26,569 nucleotides of DNA from Hyphomicrobiales bacterium (GTDB lineage: Bacteria > Pseudomonadota > Alphaproteobacteria > Rhizobiales > Xanthobacteraceae). Positions 1 through 7,365 of this stretch are shown here, piece by piece. Below the pieces are notes generated by a model that did no database searches, was not told the DNA's origin, and saw only the letters and a program-made list of their open reading frames with translations. The stretch is from NCBI GenBank assembly GCA_016201085.1, contig JACQDO010000323.1:1-26569 (forward strand), in the 5' to 3' direction. Both the position numbers and the translations under genes were made by a program. Numbering within the stretch: position 1 is the stretch's first letter; the number at the start of each line of letters is the position of its first letter.

Positions 1-1597
1 TCATTCGTAAGATGACAGCCAACAGCTCGTCACGCGGCCTGAGTTTACGCGGCAAAGGTTGCAACAGCGCATGCAGCGCAGCCAGCGCGGCGGCGGCTTC
101 CGCGCGGCGACCGGCGCCTTGCTTGGCCGCGGCGCCGCCTAAGCCTGCTGCCGCGCGCCCGCCCAGTTCATCCAGGGCGATGGATTCGCCCCTGAGGATG
201 GCGGTCATCAGGCTGGCGTAGAACGCGGGTTTATCGACAGCTTTCGCCGCATAAGACTGCACGCTTTCGAAAAACGGCGCGCCGGGTACCATCGCCGACG
301 GCAGCAAGGCGCGCAGCAGCAGCGCGATTTCGCGTTCCGGCACACCGCTGAGAAAGCGCCGCATCGGCCGGCGCTGTCCCGCCGCGAAGGCCTGCGTCAT
401 GGCCGTGCGTACTACCGGCGACGGCAATTCGAGCAGCGCCGTGACGATCTCCATCCGGCTCATGCCGGCTGCGCCCGCGACCCCGCGAGCGCCGGCGCGG
501 GCCAAGCGGACCAGCGCCTCGGCCGAGTCGTATCGGCGGAACACCGTGTCGGCGTCGGCGAGCAGCGCCGCCATGCCCTCGACATCTACCTCGGCCAGCA
601 CGGCGAATTCCGCGGCCGGCTGCGCGACGCTCGCTGGCGGCACGCGCGCGTCACGAAAATCGCCGGCGCCTGCCCCGTCGGCGATGGAGATTTCGGCGGC
701 GCCGATTTCCTGACCTTCGTCGCGCGCCAGTTCCAGTAAGATCGCTGGCAGCGACGAGCGCAGCGGGCGGCGCTGCGCCACGTGTTGCAAGGCGCGGCGC
801 AGGGTCGCGAGGATGTCGCCGTACCGCGCGCCGGCTTTTTCCGCCATGCCGTGCAGCAGCGACTTGACAAATTCGCGCCGGTTGAACTGCGTACCCGGTT
901 CGGCGACGAGATAGTTCAGGGTCATGAGCCAGACCTGATCGGCGAATGCCTCCTCGCTCATGTCCACCACCGGCTGCGCCTTATGCGCCAGCTTGGACTC
1001 CGCGATGGTGCCGACGATCAGCGCGGCGTGCTGCGGCTCTAACACCTCGACCAGACGTTCGAGCGTGGCTTCATCGAGCTGGGCGACCAGCCGTTCGAGC
1101 ACCGCGCGGTTGCGGCCGATGCGATAGAGCAGCGCGCCCAGTTCCGCCGGCTGCCTGGCGGCGATGCCCAGCACCATGCGGTCGAGGTCGAACGCGCCCG
1201 GCCGCGGCGCCCAAGTGGGCCACAATCCGCTCAGCAGATAATGTTCGAGGATGGCGATCTTCGCCGCATCCTCGTCGAGGATCGTCGTGCCGGGCACGGC
1301 GTCCGGCGCCGTCCCGGCAAGAATTCGCGCCAATTCAGCGCGCAGCGCTTCGCGCAGCCGGCCGGCGGCGACGGTGGCAAAATCGCCGAGCGGAACGGTG
1401 CCCAGATCGACGTCGAGACGTTCGATCAGGATTTCGCTGCCGGCCCGGTCGAATTCGTCGAACACCCGCTCGATGACCGGCAGGAACTGCCGCTCGTTGA
1501 TGCCGGCAAGCGCCGGCTGCAGCGCCAGCGCCACTTTTTCATCCGGGGCCTGCAGGGTGATCTTCTGCAGCGCGATGCTGTGTTCGGGCCCCGCCAT
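1..1597 (-). CDS. Contractile injection system tape-measure protein (CIS_TMP, Afp14-like), 3'-truncated by window edge
   Basis: The frame opens with ATG at 1597 and stays open to base 1, giving about 532 codons without a stop, so the C-terminus lies outside the window. The N-terminus (MAGPEHSIALQKITLQAP, then a segment ending EILIERLDVDLGTV) follows the pattern of eCIS tape-measure proteins: a short beta-rich start, an amphipathic helix and an 'I-x-R-L-x-[VI]-D-L-G' motif. A later block (SEEAFADQVWLMTLNYLV, then VKSLLHGMAEKAGARYGDIL) also fits the family. Such proteins are thought to set tail length inside the tube. The start is 17 bp after the stop of the 811-aa baseplate gene, matching the usual eCIS order in which the tape measure follows the Afp12-like gene. 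The rest of the protein is Ala/Leu/Arg-rich and helical. The family call is by motif recall, not by search. Confidence 0.8.
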   Translation of the reverse strand, partial: MAGPEHSIALQKITLQAPDEKVALALQPALAGINERQFLPVIERVFDEFDRAGSEILIERLDVDLGTVPLGDFATVAAGRLREALRAELARILAGTAPDAVPGTTILDEDAAKIAILEHYLLSGLWPTWAPRPGAFDLDRMVLGIAARQPAELGALLYRIGRNRAVLERLVAQLDEATLERLVEVLEPQHAALIVGTIAESKLAHKAQPVVDMSEEAFADQVWLMTLNYLVAEPGTQFNRREFVKSLLHGMAEKAGARYGDILATLRRALQHVAQRRPLRSSLPAILLELARDEGQEIGAAEISIADGAGAGDFRDARVPPASVAQPAAEFAVLAEVDVEGMAALLADADTVFRRYDSAEALVRLARAGARGVAGAAGMSRMEIVTALLELPSPVVRTAMTQAFAAGQRRPMRRFLSGVPEREIALLLRALLPSAMVPGAPFFESVQSYAAKAVDKPAFYASLMTAILRGESIALDELGGRAAAGLGGAAAKQGAGRRAEAAAALAALHALLQPLPRKLRPRDELLAVILRM

Positions 1598-1614
1598 CCG
1601 CCGTTTCCCAATCG

Positions 1615-4050
1615 CTATTCAGTCTTGATGCGGTGATGCTCGAGGAATTCCAGCAATTCCCGCGACGTGGCGCGCAGCCAGCGCGAGCCGTGGCCCCGCC
1701 ACCATTCGCGATCTGGATGCACGCTCGCGGCGTAGGCCCGCAGCGCCTTGCGCCAGCGCCGGTAACGCCATTCGAAGCGGTGCAGGTCGGCATGATCGAG
1801 CAGGCAAAAATCCACCATCACCGGCGCCGGCGCATTCTGGCGCACGACCTGGATCGCCTCTGTGAAGAAGCTCTCTAACGAACGCCAGTGGCGGCCGGGA
1901 TAGAGCACGGCCGTAATCGTCATGCTGTAGGCAAAATCGTGATGGTGGTGGTGATGATGATGGTGGTGGTGGTGGTGATGTCGGCGGGGCTCTTCGCCGC
2001 GCGCGGCCACGCCGTCCGGCGCCGTGCCACCGGATTCGCCGTTTTCATCGTCATGATGGCGGCCGGCCGCGTAACGCAGCAGAATGTGCTCCACCACATA
2101 CAGCGCGCCATGGCGCGGACCGCGTCGGCGGCTGCGCGGCTCAAGCTCTTCGGCCAGCGCGGTCTCGTCCGGCCCGCCATTTTCCTCGCCGCCCGCCGCT
2201 TCGTCGTCGGCATAGTAATCGCCGTCATGACCCTCGAAAGGCGGCATGCCGAGCTGGATGCGGCTCTTGATCAACATGCCGGCGATATTGCCGGCGCGGG
2301 CGGGCGCGAGATAATCGAGGCCGGCGCCGCGCCGCGCCGTGCTCTCCACCAGATTGACCAGCAGTGTCCGCTTTGCCCATATCGGCCGCAAACCGGGCGC
2401 GCCGTTCTCACTCTGCGTGCAGGCCGCGCCATCGGCGAGCGCTTCGGCATAGAGCGCCAGCAGCACATCGAGAAAGCGGTTGCGGCGTGCCACGGCGGGA
2501 TCCTGGCTGTGCACCAGTTCCGGCAAGCCTTTCATATAGCCGTCGTGCCGGCCGTGCCCGCGCCTGAGCAAGGGCGCCACGTTCGGCACGCTGTCGATGA
2601 GATACTGGAAGAAATAAGTGTGCAGATGGTCGAAGCGGACGGAGTAAAGCTCGCGCACGCGCGAGAGCTGCGCGAAGAAATCGGCCAGCAGCTGCTCGAA
2701 GGCGAGCAGATAACCCTTGAGCTGTTTGGCCAGGCCCTTGCGCTGTTCGGGGGCATCGTCCGGCAGGCCGTAGCTGTTGATCCCATAGACATTGGGAAAC
2801 TGGTTCTGAATCGAATAATAGGGCCGCAGGTCGTGATATGTGCCCTGCGGAAAGGCAAGCAGTTCGGCGTATTCGAGGCTGAGATCGTAACGGCGCCGTT
2901 GCTCGCTCCATAAGGTATCGAGCACGGCATTGACCGCGTCCGGCGTGGGCGAGCAAGGCTTGCCGTTCTGGAAGATACGGATGGTATATTCCTCCCGCGC
3001 GCCGGCCGGCTGCGTGTCCAGCTTCAGAATGCAGCCGGCGGGAACGGCAATGCTCTCATCCCCGCTGTAGCGATCGCCGTCCCGGCCGATCTGGACGCTG
3101 ACATTGGCGGCGGATTTGACCTGCGCCGTGGCGATGATGGCATGGACGATGTCCTGAACCGGAATCTCGCTCAACCGCAGCCGCAGTTGCGCGTCATCCA
3201 CCAGTCCTTCCAGCAGCAGCGGGCCGCCGATGATTTGCGAGGGCGCGAGCCCGCTGGCGAGCGCCTGCTTGAGCGAATGACGCTTCGGCTCCGGCGCCAG
3301 CAGCAGCCCGACGTTGAACAGGATATTCGCCAAGACTTCGTCGGCGGAAGCATCGGAAGCGATGCCGACATCGGCCCGCACGATCGTTTCCACCGGCTTG
3401 AGGAAGTCGATCGCACCGGCATCTTCGCAAAGATCGCGATGCGCGTTGTAGATCCGCCAGACCCGATCGAAGACACGGTGGTGGTGGTGGTGGTGGTGGT
3501 GATGATGATGGTGGTGATGGTGGTGATGGTGGTGGTGGTGACGATGACGATCGCCCTCGGCCGCCTCGCCGGCGGGATCGATGTCGCCACCCAAGCCGTC
3601 CGCCGGGGTGGTGTGCGATTCGGCGCGGTACAGCCATATCCGGTACAGGCCGTTCAGCCCGTCGGTCTCCGCTATGTTCATCGGTTCCAGCCAGGCATTG
3701 GCCAGCGCCGGCACCCGGTCGAGGATCAGCTTGCGGTAGTCGTTCGCGGTCACCGGATTGACCGGGAAGATATCCTGCGGCGGATAAAGCGCCTGTGCCT
3801 GGGCGTCGATCGTTCCGCTGACGGGATCGATCAGCTGATCCTTGAGCGGAAACTCGGCGCGGTAGGACAGCTCGGTCAGCGCGTAGCAGAGCTGTTCCAG
3901 GATGGTGACGCCCGGATCGGACTCGTTGTAGTCGGTCCAGATCGCACCCGACCATTCCTGCACCAGCCGGGTGCCTTCCAGCTTGAGAGTGCCGAAGTCG
4001 AGCCCCGGGTTGGGCAGCGGCCCGGGCGGAATGGTGACGGGTTCCGTCAT
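1615..4050 (-). CDS. Second baseplate J-like protein of the eCIS (Afp12-like), with two polyhistidine tracts
   Basis: The protein is 811 aa. Its N-terminus carries DYNESDPGVTILEQLCYALT, the baseplate J / gp6-like signature (D-Y-x-E-x-D-P-G-V-T-x-L-E), so this is one of the two wedge proteins that link hub to sheath. Residues 171-191 are 21 consecutive His, and residues 691-704 are 14 consecutive His. Acidic, Gly-rich linker surrounds both tracts, suggesting surface loops between folded domains. The C-terminal ~110 residues are rich in Trp and Arg. The start at 4050 has no strong Shine-Dalgarno. In known eCIS loci the two J-like genes are adjacent; here three cargo-like genes separate them, and the tape-measure gene follows. 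The baseplate role is secure from the motif and context. The His tracts have no known function. Confidence 0.85.
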   Translation of the reverse strand: MTEPVTIPPGPLPNPGLDFGTLKLEGTRLVQEWSGAIWTDYNESDPGVTILEQLCYALTELSYRAEFPLKDQLIDPVSGTIDAQAQALYPPQDIFPVNPVTANDYRKLILDRVPALANAWLEPMNIAETDGLNGLYRIWLYRAESHTTPADGLGGDIDPAGEAAEGDRHRHHHHHHHHHHHHHHHHHHHHHRVFDRVWRIYNAHRDLCEDAGAIDFLKPVETIVRADVGIASDASADEVLANILFNVGLLLAPEPKRHSLKQALASGLAPSQIIGGPLLLEGLVDDAQLRLRLSEIPVQDIVHAIIATAQVKSAANVSVQIGRDGDRYSGDESIAVPAGCILKLDTQPAGAREEYTIRIFQNGKPCSPTPDAVNAVLDTLWSEQRRRYDLSLEYAELLAFPQGTYHDLRPYYSIQNQFPNVYGINSYGLPDDAPEQRKGLAKQLKGYLLAFEQLLADFFAQLSRVRELYSVRFDHLHTYFFQYLIDSVPNVAPLLRRGHGRHDGYMKGLPELVHSQDPAVARRNRFLDVLLALYAEALADGAACTQSENGAPGLRPIWAKRTLLVNLVESTARRGAGLDYLAPARAGNIAGMLIKSRIQLGMPPFEGHDGDYYADDEAAGGEENGGPDETALAEELEPRSRRRGPRHGALYVVEHILLRYAAGRHHDDENGESGGTAPDGVAARGEEPRRHHHHHHHHHHHHHHDFAYSMTITAVLYPGRHWRSLESFFTEAIQVVRQNAPAPVMVDFCLLDHADLHRFEWRYRRWRKALRAYAASVHPDREWWRGHGSRWLRATSRELLEFLEHHRIKTE
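1939..1980 (-). repeat. (CAY)14 trinucleotide tract encoding 14 consecutive His
   Basis: An uninterrupted run of CAC/CAT codons in the 3' part of the 811-aa baseplate gene, directly before a segment beginning DFAYSMTITAV. CAC and CAT are mixed irregularly, so the tract is not a pure microsatellite and the His composition appears to be what is retained. Confidence 0.95.
3478..3540 (-). repeat. (CAY)21 trinucleotide tract encoding 21 consecutive His
   Basis: Twenty-one consecutive CAC/CAT codons, preceded by Arg/His codons (D-R-H-R), in the 5' part of the 811-aa baseplate gene. It lies between a Gly/Ala/Glu linker and a folded-looking segment (RVFDRVWRIYNAHRDL). Codon use is mixed. Copy-number changes would keep the frame. 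Confidence 0.95.
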
Positions 4051-4107
4051 GGCCGGCGACCGTTCATACGCTCAACCGAATAGCGCCACATCGAACTGTC
4101 CGCGCGA

Positions 4108-5001
4108 TCACCATTTCACATCGCTGGCGATGCCGGCGGCCTTTGCTTGCGCCGTGCCCGCGCCGGCGTTGCGCCCGGTCTGCTCCGCCCGGCCGCCCAT
4201 GACATCGGCTTCACGCTCGAGCGCCGGGCTGTCGTTGATGGCGGTGCCGTTGAACCGCATGGTGGCGTTCACGCGGCCTTGGCGTTGCTGCACCACGTGC
4301 CAGGCTTCGTGCGGCAGATGACGCTCCTGGCCGGCGCCGAGGTAGAGATTCTTGCCTTGCGCATAGGCGAGGGCGTCGATCTGGGCCGGCTTGGGTGAAC
4401 TGCGATGCACGCGGACGTCGCTCACATCCATGCCGGAGAGGCTTTGAATCCCGCTCTGCAGCGGCACCGGCAGCCCGCCCGGTCCGGCCGCGGACGCCGC
4501 CGCGCTACTATCGGCCCGCTGCGCCGGTTTCATCTGTGCCGCGAGGTCATCCTCGTCGTACATGTCCTCGCGTTGCGCCACCGACTTCATCTGCGCCGAC
4601 AAGTCTTCCTCGTCGTACAGGTCCTCGCGCTGGGCAACCGGCTTCATCTGCGCCGATAGGTCTTCCTCGTCGTACAGGTCTTCGCGCTGCGCCACCGATT
4701 TCATTTGCGCCGACAAGTCTTCCTCGTCGTACAGGTCCTCGCGCTGGGCAACCGGCTTCATCTGCGCCGATAGGTCTTCCTCGTCGTACAGGTCTTCGCG
4801 CTGGGCCGCCGCGCGGCCGTCGAGCATGCGCTGCAGGACGGCGAGCCGCTGCACGGCGACGCCGCCGTTGAGCGACTGGGTGAGCCGCAACTGCGCCGGC
4901 GGGGGCGCGCCCGCGTCGACGTTCTTGCGCTGCGTTCGCTCGCATCGCTGCGTGGCAACACGGCGATCAAGGCGTTTGGCCTGGAATTGAACGGTGCTCA
5001 T
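4108..5001 (-). CDS. DUF4157 (HExxH) eCIS-associated protein with acidic 19-aa repeats, candidate cargo
   Basis: The protein is 297 aa from ATG at 5001, which has a GAGGA Shine-Dalgarno about 8 nt upstream; an in-frame ATG at 5058 is less likely. Order: basic N-terminus; motif NGGVAVQRLAVLQRMLD at residues 45-61, shared with the two upstream genes; five 19-aa acidic repeats (AQREDLYDEEDLSAQMKPV) at about 66-160; then a DUF4157 domain at about 180-270. The domain shows DVRVH (195-199), HEAWH (231-235, a HExxH zinc-site pattern) followed by VVQQ, and LEREAD near 260. DUF4157 is a predicted metallopeptidase-like domain that recurs in eCIS loci and eCIS-linked toxins. No toxic domain follows it, so this may be a processing or loading protease, or itself the cargo. 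It lies 57 bp before the second baseplate J-like gene. Confidence 0.8.
   Translation of the reverse strand: MSTVQFQAKRLDRRVATQRCERTQRKNVDAGAPPPAQLRLTQSLNGGVAVQRLAVLQRMLDGRAAAQREDLYDEEDLSAQMKPVAQREDLYDEEDLSAQMKSVAQREDLYDEEDLSAQMKPVAQREDLYDEEDLSAQMKSVAQREDMYDEDDLAAQMKPAQRADSSAAASAAGPGGLPVPLQSGIQSLSGMDVSDVRVHRSSPKPAQIDALAYAQGKNLYLGAGQERHLPHEAWHVVQQRQGRVNATMRFNGTAINDSPALEREADVMGGRAEQTGRNAGAGTAQAKAAGIASDVKW
4525..4806 (-). repeat. Tandem 57-bp coding repeat (5 units), organised as a 114-bp higher-order repeat
   Basis: Units of 57 bp (19 codons) lie at about 4565-4621, 4622-4678, 4679-4735 and 4736-4792, with a more diverged unit at the left end (M and D substitutions) and a partial one at the right. 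The units alternate MKPV and MKSV. The 114-bp pair starting at 4622 is repeated essentially base for base from 4736 into the next unit, indicating recent duplication. The peptide unit is strongly acidic (DLYDEEDLSAQM). Confidence 0.9.
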
Positions 5002-5054
5002 GGTTGCATCCTCGCTTGATTTCGGTCTCGCGATCGCGAGGCCGTATTTCCCCA

Positions 5055-6065
5055 TCATCCGGTGATGATTTTAATCTGACCCTGCGTGCGGCTCGTGACC
5101 TCGTTAAGCAGCATTCCGAGCCAATCGGGCAGCGCGGCGAGCCAGTGCAGTTCGACCTTCTTGCCGGTTCTTGCATAGCGCGTCAGTTGATCGATGAGTT
5201 GACCGACCATCTGTTTCTGTTTGGGCGGGTCCCAAGATTCCAGACCCGGCCAATATTTCACTTCGACCAGCACGTCTTTGCCTTCCTTGTCGCTGGTGAC
5301 GATGTCGGCACTGACAAAGACGTTCTGCGACGTGATGTCGGACTGGTTCTGTTCGACCGCGCGCAAGCCGCGCTCCTCCTCGATCTTTCGCGTCACTTCG
5401 AGCTGTTTCTCAAAGCCGACCTTCGCTCCTCCGCTGCTGGTGTCATACTGCTCCATCAGCTTGCCGGCCCCGGGAATGCCCTTGACCATAAGGCCCATGG
5501 CATAATCGGACGGACTGGGATCTTCCATGTCGAGGTAGCTCAGATAATAGTCGGTATCATCCGGGGCTTCGCGCGCCATTTGTCGCTGGCCCAAAATCCG
5601 CTCGAACTGCAATACAAAAAAGGATGCTTCTTCTTTGCTCAGGGTGTTGTCGATAAAACTTTCAAGCTGCCGCACCCGATCGAAGTCGTTTTTTTCGGCG
5701 GCATCGACCATTTCTTTTAAAATGTAGTTGTAGTCCGCCGAGGACGTCGGCGGCGACAGAGTCCAGGCGGCGCCCTCACCGCCATTGAAGGTTTTGGCGT
5801 CAACCTGCGTGTAGCCTTGCGGCGGCGGCTCCATACTCTCGTCGTTGTAATAGAGCTTCCAATTGTGCTCATAGGCTATGACCAATTGCGCGACCGGAAT
5901 GGCACCGCTGTTGAGCATCGCGCCGATGCTGGCCAGGCGCCGCTCCGGTGCGGTCGCGAAGGCGGAATGCCGTGCGCCGGACGCAATCGCGCGGCGTTGC
6001 GCGGGCGTGTGTTGGCTGCGCGCTCGGTTCAGCGATTGCGTCTGTGCTTGCGCGATGGCCTGCAC
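5055..6065 (-). CDS. Putative PD-(D/E)XK nuclease-like eCIS cargo/toxin
   Basis: The frame is open well upstream, but the preceding gene stops at 6112. The best start is GTG at 6065, with AAGAGG 6 nt before it, giving 336 aa; TTG at 6101 or GTG at 6107 are alternatives. Residues 36-54 (FATAPERRLASIGAMLNSG) resemble the N-terminal motif of the two neighbouring cargo-like proteins. The middle is acidic and helical. The C-terminal ~110 residues look like a restriction-endonuclease fold: Glu-rich helix (VTRKIEEERGL), D254 in SADIVT, E268-V-K270 at the end of a beta strand (VLVEVKYW), then a Gln-containing helix (KQMVGQLIDQLTRYA) and a further strand (VELHWLAAL). This D...ExK...Q order is the PD-(D/E)XK pattern used by many polymorphic toxins. 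The nuclease assignment is an inference from motif spacing. No immunity gene is obvious beside it. Confidence 0.65.
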   Translation of the reverse strand: MQAIAQAQTQSLNRARSQHTPAQRRAIASGARHSAFATAPERRLASIGAMLNSGAIPVAQLVIAYEHNWKLYYNDESMEPPPQGYTQVDAKTFNGGEGAAWTLSPPTSSADYNYILKEMVDAAEKNDFDRVRQLESFIDNTLSKEEASFFVLQFERILGQRQMAREAPDDTDYYLSYLDMEDPSPSDYAMGLMVKGIPGAGKLMEQYDTSSGGAKVGFEKQLEVTRKIEEERGLRAVEQNQSDITSQNVFVSADIVTSDKEGKDVLVEVKYWPGLESWDPPKQKQMVGQLIDQLTRYARTGKKVELHWLAALPDWLGMLLNEVTSRTQGQIKIITG

Positions 6066-6111
6066 TATCCGCCTCTTTTCTTGTCGCCCATCGACGTTCA
6101 ACCCCACATGT

Positions 6112-7365
6112 TCAGCCAGCAAAGTAACGGTACAAACCGTAACCGAGACCGGCCACGCCCAGCACCAGCGTGGTTGCGGGCGCGAAAGCGACACCGGCCG
6201 CGAGCGCCCCAACGCCGGCCGCACCCAGCACTTTTTGCGTCGTCGGCGATGCCGTCTTCACGCGCGCCACGCCGTAATCGGCGAGCTTGTCGACCAGCAT
6301 GGCGGCGACCTGAACACCGCTTGCGTCTTCATTATTGAACTGCGCGAGCCAGTTATGTGCGCCATATTGCGGCTGCAGATATGTGTCGCGATACCAGTTC
6401 ATCACTTCGGCGATGCTGCCGGACGCCATCACCGTTGCGCCCGGAACACCGGTATATCCGCGCACGACCCCGGCATCGTCGGTTGCCAGGATGCGGCCAA
6501 TGTCGAACAGGAAAGTCTTGAGCATATCGCGCTGGCGGCGGGTCTTCTCGGCCGCGTCAATTGTGTTGTCTGCCTCAATGGCATCGCCCATGCGCAAGAA
6601 TGTTTGCAGGTAACGTTCGCCGCGCGCGCGTAATTGGCCCCCGGCTTGACGCTTGACCGCGTTGACGTGGTCTATCTGGCGGGCATCGCCGCCTTGCTGT
6701 CCGGCCAAAGCGTAATTCGTTCCCCCCACCTGCACCTGCTCGCCCAAGTGATTGGTGTTGGTCTCCGCCGTTTTCTGCTGCTGCGTCATTTCGGCGTCGG
6801 CAAGGGTATGCACCCCGAGCTCGTGCGCCAGCATTCCCATCAACTCGCCGGTCGACGCCATCTCCAGATACCAATTCTTGATCGCGACATCGATGCGGGC
6901 ATCGGTATTTGGTGTCGCGGCGGTAGGATTCGTATAGGCCGGGTTGGTGCCGCCCTCATCGGTATTGCGGAGCGTGCCGACGATGTCCGGCGCCACATTT
7001 TGCCCCATCGCGTTGAGATATCGGAGTGCCGCGGCCCAATTGGCTTGAGCCTTGCGGCTGAGGCCCTGAATGTTGTTGCCGTCGGCGCCGAGCATAAAGA
7101 CCCGCTGTGCCGTGTCGGAGGCCGGCTTCAGCTCCGCTGCCGTGTTTGTTTCCTGTCGCGCCGGTTGGCGCGGCGCGTTGACCCGCGCCTGAATGCGCGC
7201 CAACCGCTGCACCGCGGGGCCGGCATTGAGCGCATTCGACACGGCGCTGTGCTGCAGTTCACCGCCGCGCGCTTGGTCCGGGGCGAATGATGCGCGTTGC
7301 TTTCGCGGAGCCATCTGTTGGGTCGCGGCTGGCCGTCTCACCTGCAATCGAGCATGCGCCGTCAT
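6112..7365 (-). CDS. HExxH-containing eCIS cargo candidate with C-terminal hydrophobic hairpin
   Basis: The protein is 417 aa. The start is ATG at 7365, whose ATGA overlaps the stop of the large baseplate gene, with AGGAG just upstream, so translation is probably coupled to it. The basic N-terminus (residues 1-40) is followed by NAGPAVQRLARIQARVN at 47-63, the motif shared with the other two cargo-like proteins. Residues 181-186 are HELGVH, a HExxH zinc-metallopeptidase pattern, in a hydrophobic helix (LMGMLAHELGVHTLADAEM). A DH pair at 232-233 could be a further ligand, which is speculative. Residues about 379-415 form two hydrophobic Gly/Ala-rich stretches split by a Pro (VLGAAGVGALAAGVAF and LVLGVAGLGYGLYRYF), suggesting a membrane-inserting hairpin. 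I do not recognise a named family. A protease or membrane-active effector fits, but function is unproven. Confidence 0.7.
   Translation of the reverse strand: MTAHARLQVRRPAATQQMAPRKQRASFAPDQARGGELQHSAVSNALNAGPAVQRLARIQARVNAPRQPARQETNTAAELKPASDTAQRVFMLGADGNNIQGLSRKAQANWAAALRYLNAMGQNVAPDIVGTLRNTDEGGTNPAYTNPTAATPNTDARIDVAIKNWYLEMASTGELMGMLAHELGVHTLADAEMTQQQKTAETNTNHLGEQVQVGGTNYALAGQQGGDARQIDHVNAVKRQAGGQLRARGERYLQTFLRMGDAIEADNTIDAAEKTRRQRDMLKTFLFDIGRILATDDAGVVRGYTGVPGATVMASGSIAEVMNWYRDTYLQPQYGAHNWLAQFNNEDASGVQVAAMLVDKLADYGVARVKTASPTTQKVLGAAGVGALAAGVAFAPATTLVLGVAGLGYGLYRYFAG

Noticed and set aside
1939..3540. Poly-His tracts as engineered purification tags
   Set aside because: They are internal, 14 and 21 residues long, use mixed codons, and no vector sequence surrounds them. 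A native origin is far more likely.
4525..4806. Evenly spaced repeats resembling a CRISPR array
   Set aside because: The units are contiguous without unique spacers and keep the reading frame of the DUF4157 protein, so they are a coding tandem repeat.
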